This document shows, piece after piece, positions 62,705-64,000 of a stretch of 64,000 bases of DNA. Where the stretch lies: the NCBI GenBank assembly GCA_003165595.1, contig PLWQ01000039.1, positions 1-64,000 of the forward strand, given 5' to 3'. Origin of the DNA: Fibrobacterota bacterium. GTDB lineage: Bacteria > Fibrobacterota > Chitinivibrionia > Chitinivibrionales > FEN-1185. The notes under the pieces were generated by a model, which saw only the letters and a program-made list of their open reading frames with translations, searched no databases and had not been told where the DNA came from. Within the stretch, counting starts at the first letter, position 1; each line of letters begins with the position of its first letter. The translations under genes and the position numbers were made by a program.

Positions 62705-63955
62705 TTACCGCAGCTCCGCTGCATCATACAACACATATTTCAACAGTTTTATCTGTTCCGAAAACGATGCAATATCCTGACTATGGAAATTGGTCCAGAG
62801 AAACCGGCCCAGGCCGAGGCGGTTTTCGACAATCACCCCGACCTGAGGATGCGCATTCTGGATAACAGCGAGAACTTTTGCGTCGGGAGGAAGGTCGGTG
62901 AATTTTTCGTAGCCGGACAAACCTCTATCATCGGTCGATTGCCAGGCAATCGAAGAATACCCCACATACGACGACAGGGCGGGATCGGTTATAAGGAGAG
63001 TATCATTGGGGGTTAAATCTTGAATATCACCTTGCTGGTAATATCCCGGGAAAAGCTGTTGTAGCCCTCTGAATGCGTAATGACCGCCATAGGCCACGCC
63101 GCCACTCGAAATATATTGGCCTAAAACCGAAAATATATTCGCGTTATATATCCCGTCTTGACCATCGCAATTTAAGAATACCATGGGATAATTTCTGAGG
63201 AAATCGAAACATTTGGCGGAATCGCGATTTGCCAATGCGGTGAGGGAATCGGCCGAGATTGAATCAATAGAGGTGAATCCGATGGTCGGAAGCAAGGTTT
63301 GAATCGTTTCGGCAGGAGTAGTAGCCACCAATACTCTCACCGCCGGATCCAGAACAAGACGAAGTGCCGGCACGGATAGTGCCGTATCGCAAGGGCTCAC
63401 CATGATAGGTATCTGTCCTATAAAAACCCCGAGTCGCGCCTTGAGCAATCTCGAACCGCAGGGTGATTCCAGGGTTGCTTTGCCGGAGGAATCGGATAAA
63501 ACCGTATCTCGGGTGCTATCGATCCACACTCTCACTCCGCCGAAAGGTTTTCCCTGCGGATCGTCCAGTACGGCATGTACCGGCATCATTGTTATGGGGC
63601 CGAAGGTGATAAGGTGCGGGATTGAAACAGAGTCTTGAGATGTTATTGAGACAGTGGCCGTTTTTTGTTCCTGGCCAAATGCAAGCCCGATTGCCTGGGT
63701 CCCGGCAGGCAATTCAAACAGTGCCTTACCCGAGCAATCCGTGGTGACCGTATCACTGTGGCCCGTCGCCCATACTTTAGCGCCCTTGCGCGGTTGATTC
63801 AATGAATCGACGACGGTAATGGTGACGGAATAAGTCTTGGCGGAACCTGGCGGGGAAACCGGATTGGTTTCCTTTTTTCCGCAGCAACCGGCAAATAAAA
63901 AAGAAATGCAGACTAAACCAAATATTGCCAGGAGGGTGAAACGTTTTGTTTTCAA
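62705..63955 (-). CDS. lipoprotein, component B, copy 2
   Basis: 416 residues from a TTG start at 63955 (AAGGAG 8 bases upstream). Lipobox LFAGC. Two regulatory-like repeats (YSVTITVVDSLNQPRKGAKV; VHAVLDDPQGKPFGGVRVWI) and the ThuA/GATase-like C-terminus (VFLNCDGQDGI, GGVAYGGHYAFRGL, LGRFLWTNFHSQD), collinear with 30923-32179. Upstream DNA leaves the window, so the promoter is not visible. With component A downstream it forms the intact version of the module. Confidence 0.82.
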   Translation of the reverse strand: MKTKRFTLLAIFGLVCISFLFAGCCGKKETNPVSPPGSAKTYSVTITVVDSLNQPRKGAKVWATGHSDTVTTDCSGKALFELPAGTQAIGLAFGQEQKTATVSITSQDSVSIPHLITFGPITMMPVHAVLDDPQGKPFGGVRVWIDSTRDTVLSDSSGKATLESPCGSRLLKARLGVFIGQIPIMVSPCDTALSVPALRLVLDPAVRVLVATTPAETIQTLLPTIGFTSIDSISADSLTALANRDSAKCFDFLRNYPMVFLNCDGQDGIYNANIFSVLGQYISSGGVAYGGHYAFRGLQQLFPGYYQQGDIQDLTPNDTLLITDPALSSYVGYSSIAWQSTDDRGLSGYEKFTDLPPDAKVLAVIQNAHPQVGVIVENRLGLGRFLWTNFHSQDIASFSEQIKLLKYVLYDAAELR

Positions 63956-64000
63956 GAGTGAATCTCCTTGTTACTATTTGGAGAAACCGCCGCTCCGGGA

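Overview
The window looks like a chromosomal segment from a Fibrobacterota-type bacterium (FCB group), probably an uncultured soil, sediment or gut plant-polymer degrader. The reasons are a TIGR02147/DUF4423 protein (a paralogous family typical of Fibrobacter), many secreted glycoside hydrolases with small accessory modules, and a shared FlgD-Ig/T9SS-type-A-like domain that recurs in about 16 exported proteins. The assignment is an inference from gene content. No rRNA, tRNA, CRISPR array, integrase or transposase was seen.

Layout. 0.4-6.2 kb holds housekeeping genes: a secreted lipoprotein, asd, a zinc-ribbon methyltransferase, a divergent enolase and a DUF2934 protein. 6.5-11.1 kb is a compact plus-strand operon with two cobalamin-binding radical SAM proteins, a small exported protein and a COG2509 FAD dehydrogenase. 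11.4-21.6 kb is a minus-strand polysaccharide cluster: BNR_4 propeller, a sorting-domain-only protein, two tandem GH3 enzymes and a GH2. 21.9-24.7 kb is a recent tandem duplication of a cysteine-rich thaumatin/GH64-like secreted protein. 25-27.2 kb holds a small anchored protein and thiM-thiE. 27.6-32.2 kb holds a jelly-roll lipoprotein and the first copy of an uncharacterised two-protein module with a membrane-anchored methyltransferase between its members. It is followed by a TetR regulator and small hypothetical proteins.

34.3-54.9 kb is the second and larger polysaccharide region: GH2, ExoI-type GH3, GH116-like enzyme with a nested CBM32, BNR_4 propeller, two CBM6-like proteins, one unassigned secreted protein, the TIGR02147-lipoprotein pair and a GH5 cellulase. 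Several of its upstream regions share a TGTTTACAT motif. 55.6-60.6 kb holds a formylglycine-generating-enzyme-like lipoprotein, an AhpD-like protein, a VOC protein, an aldo/keto reductase, a decayed CsgG-like gene and a DUF4412 protein. 60.9-64.0 kb is the second copy of the two-protein module, this time as a tight operon.

Together the exported enzymes could attack a beta-linked plant polysaccharide: GH5 endo-cleavage, GH3, GH116 and GH2 exo-cleavage, with CBM6, CBM32 and propeller proteins for binding. The most novel candidates are the duplicated two-protein module, the radical SAM/FAD operon, the GH2 pair lacking the usual acid/base glutamate, the divergent enolase, and the shared promoter motif around the TIGR02147 regulator. 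Intergenic DNA is rich in palindromic dispersed repeats.
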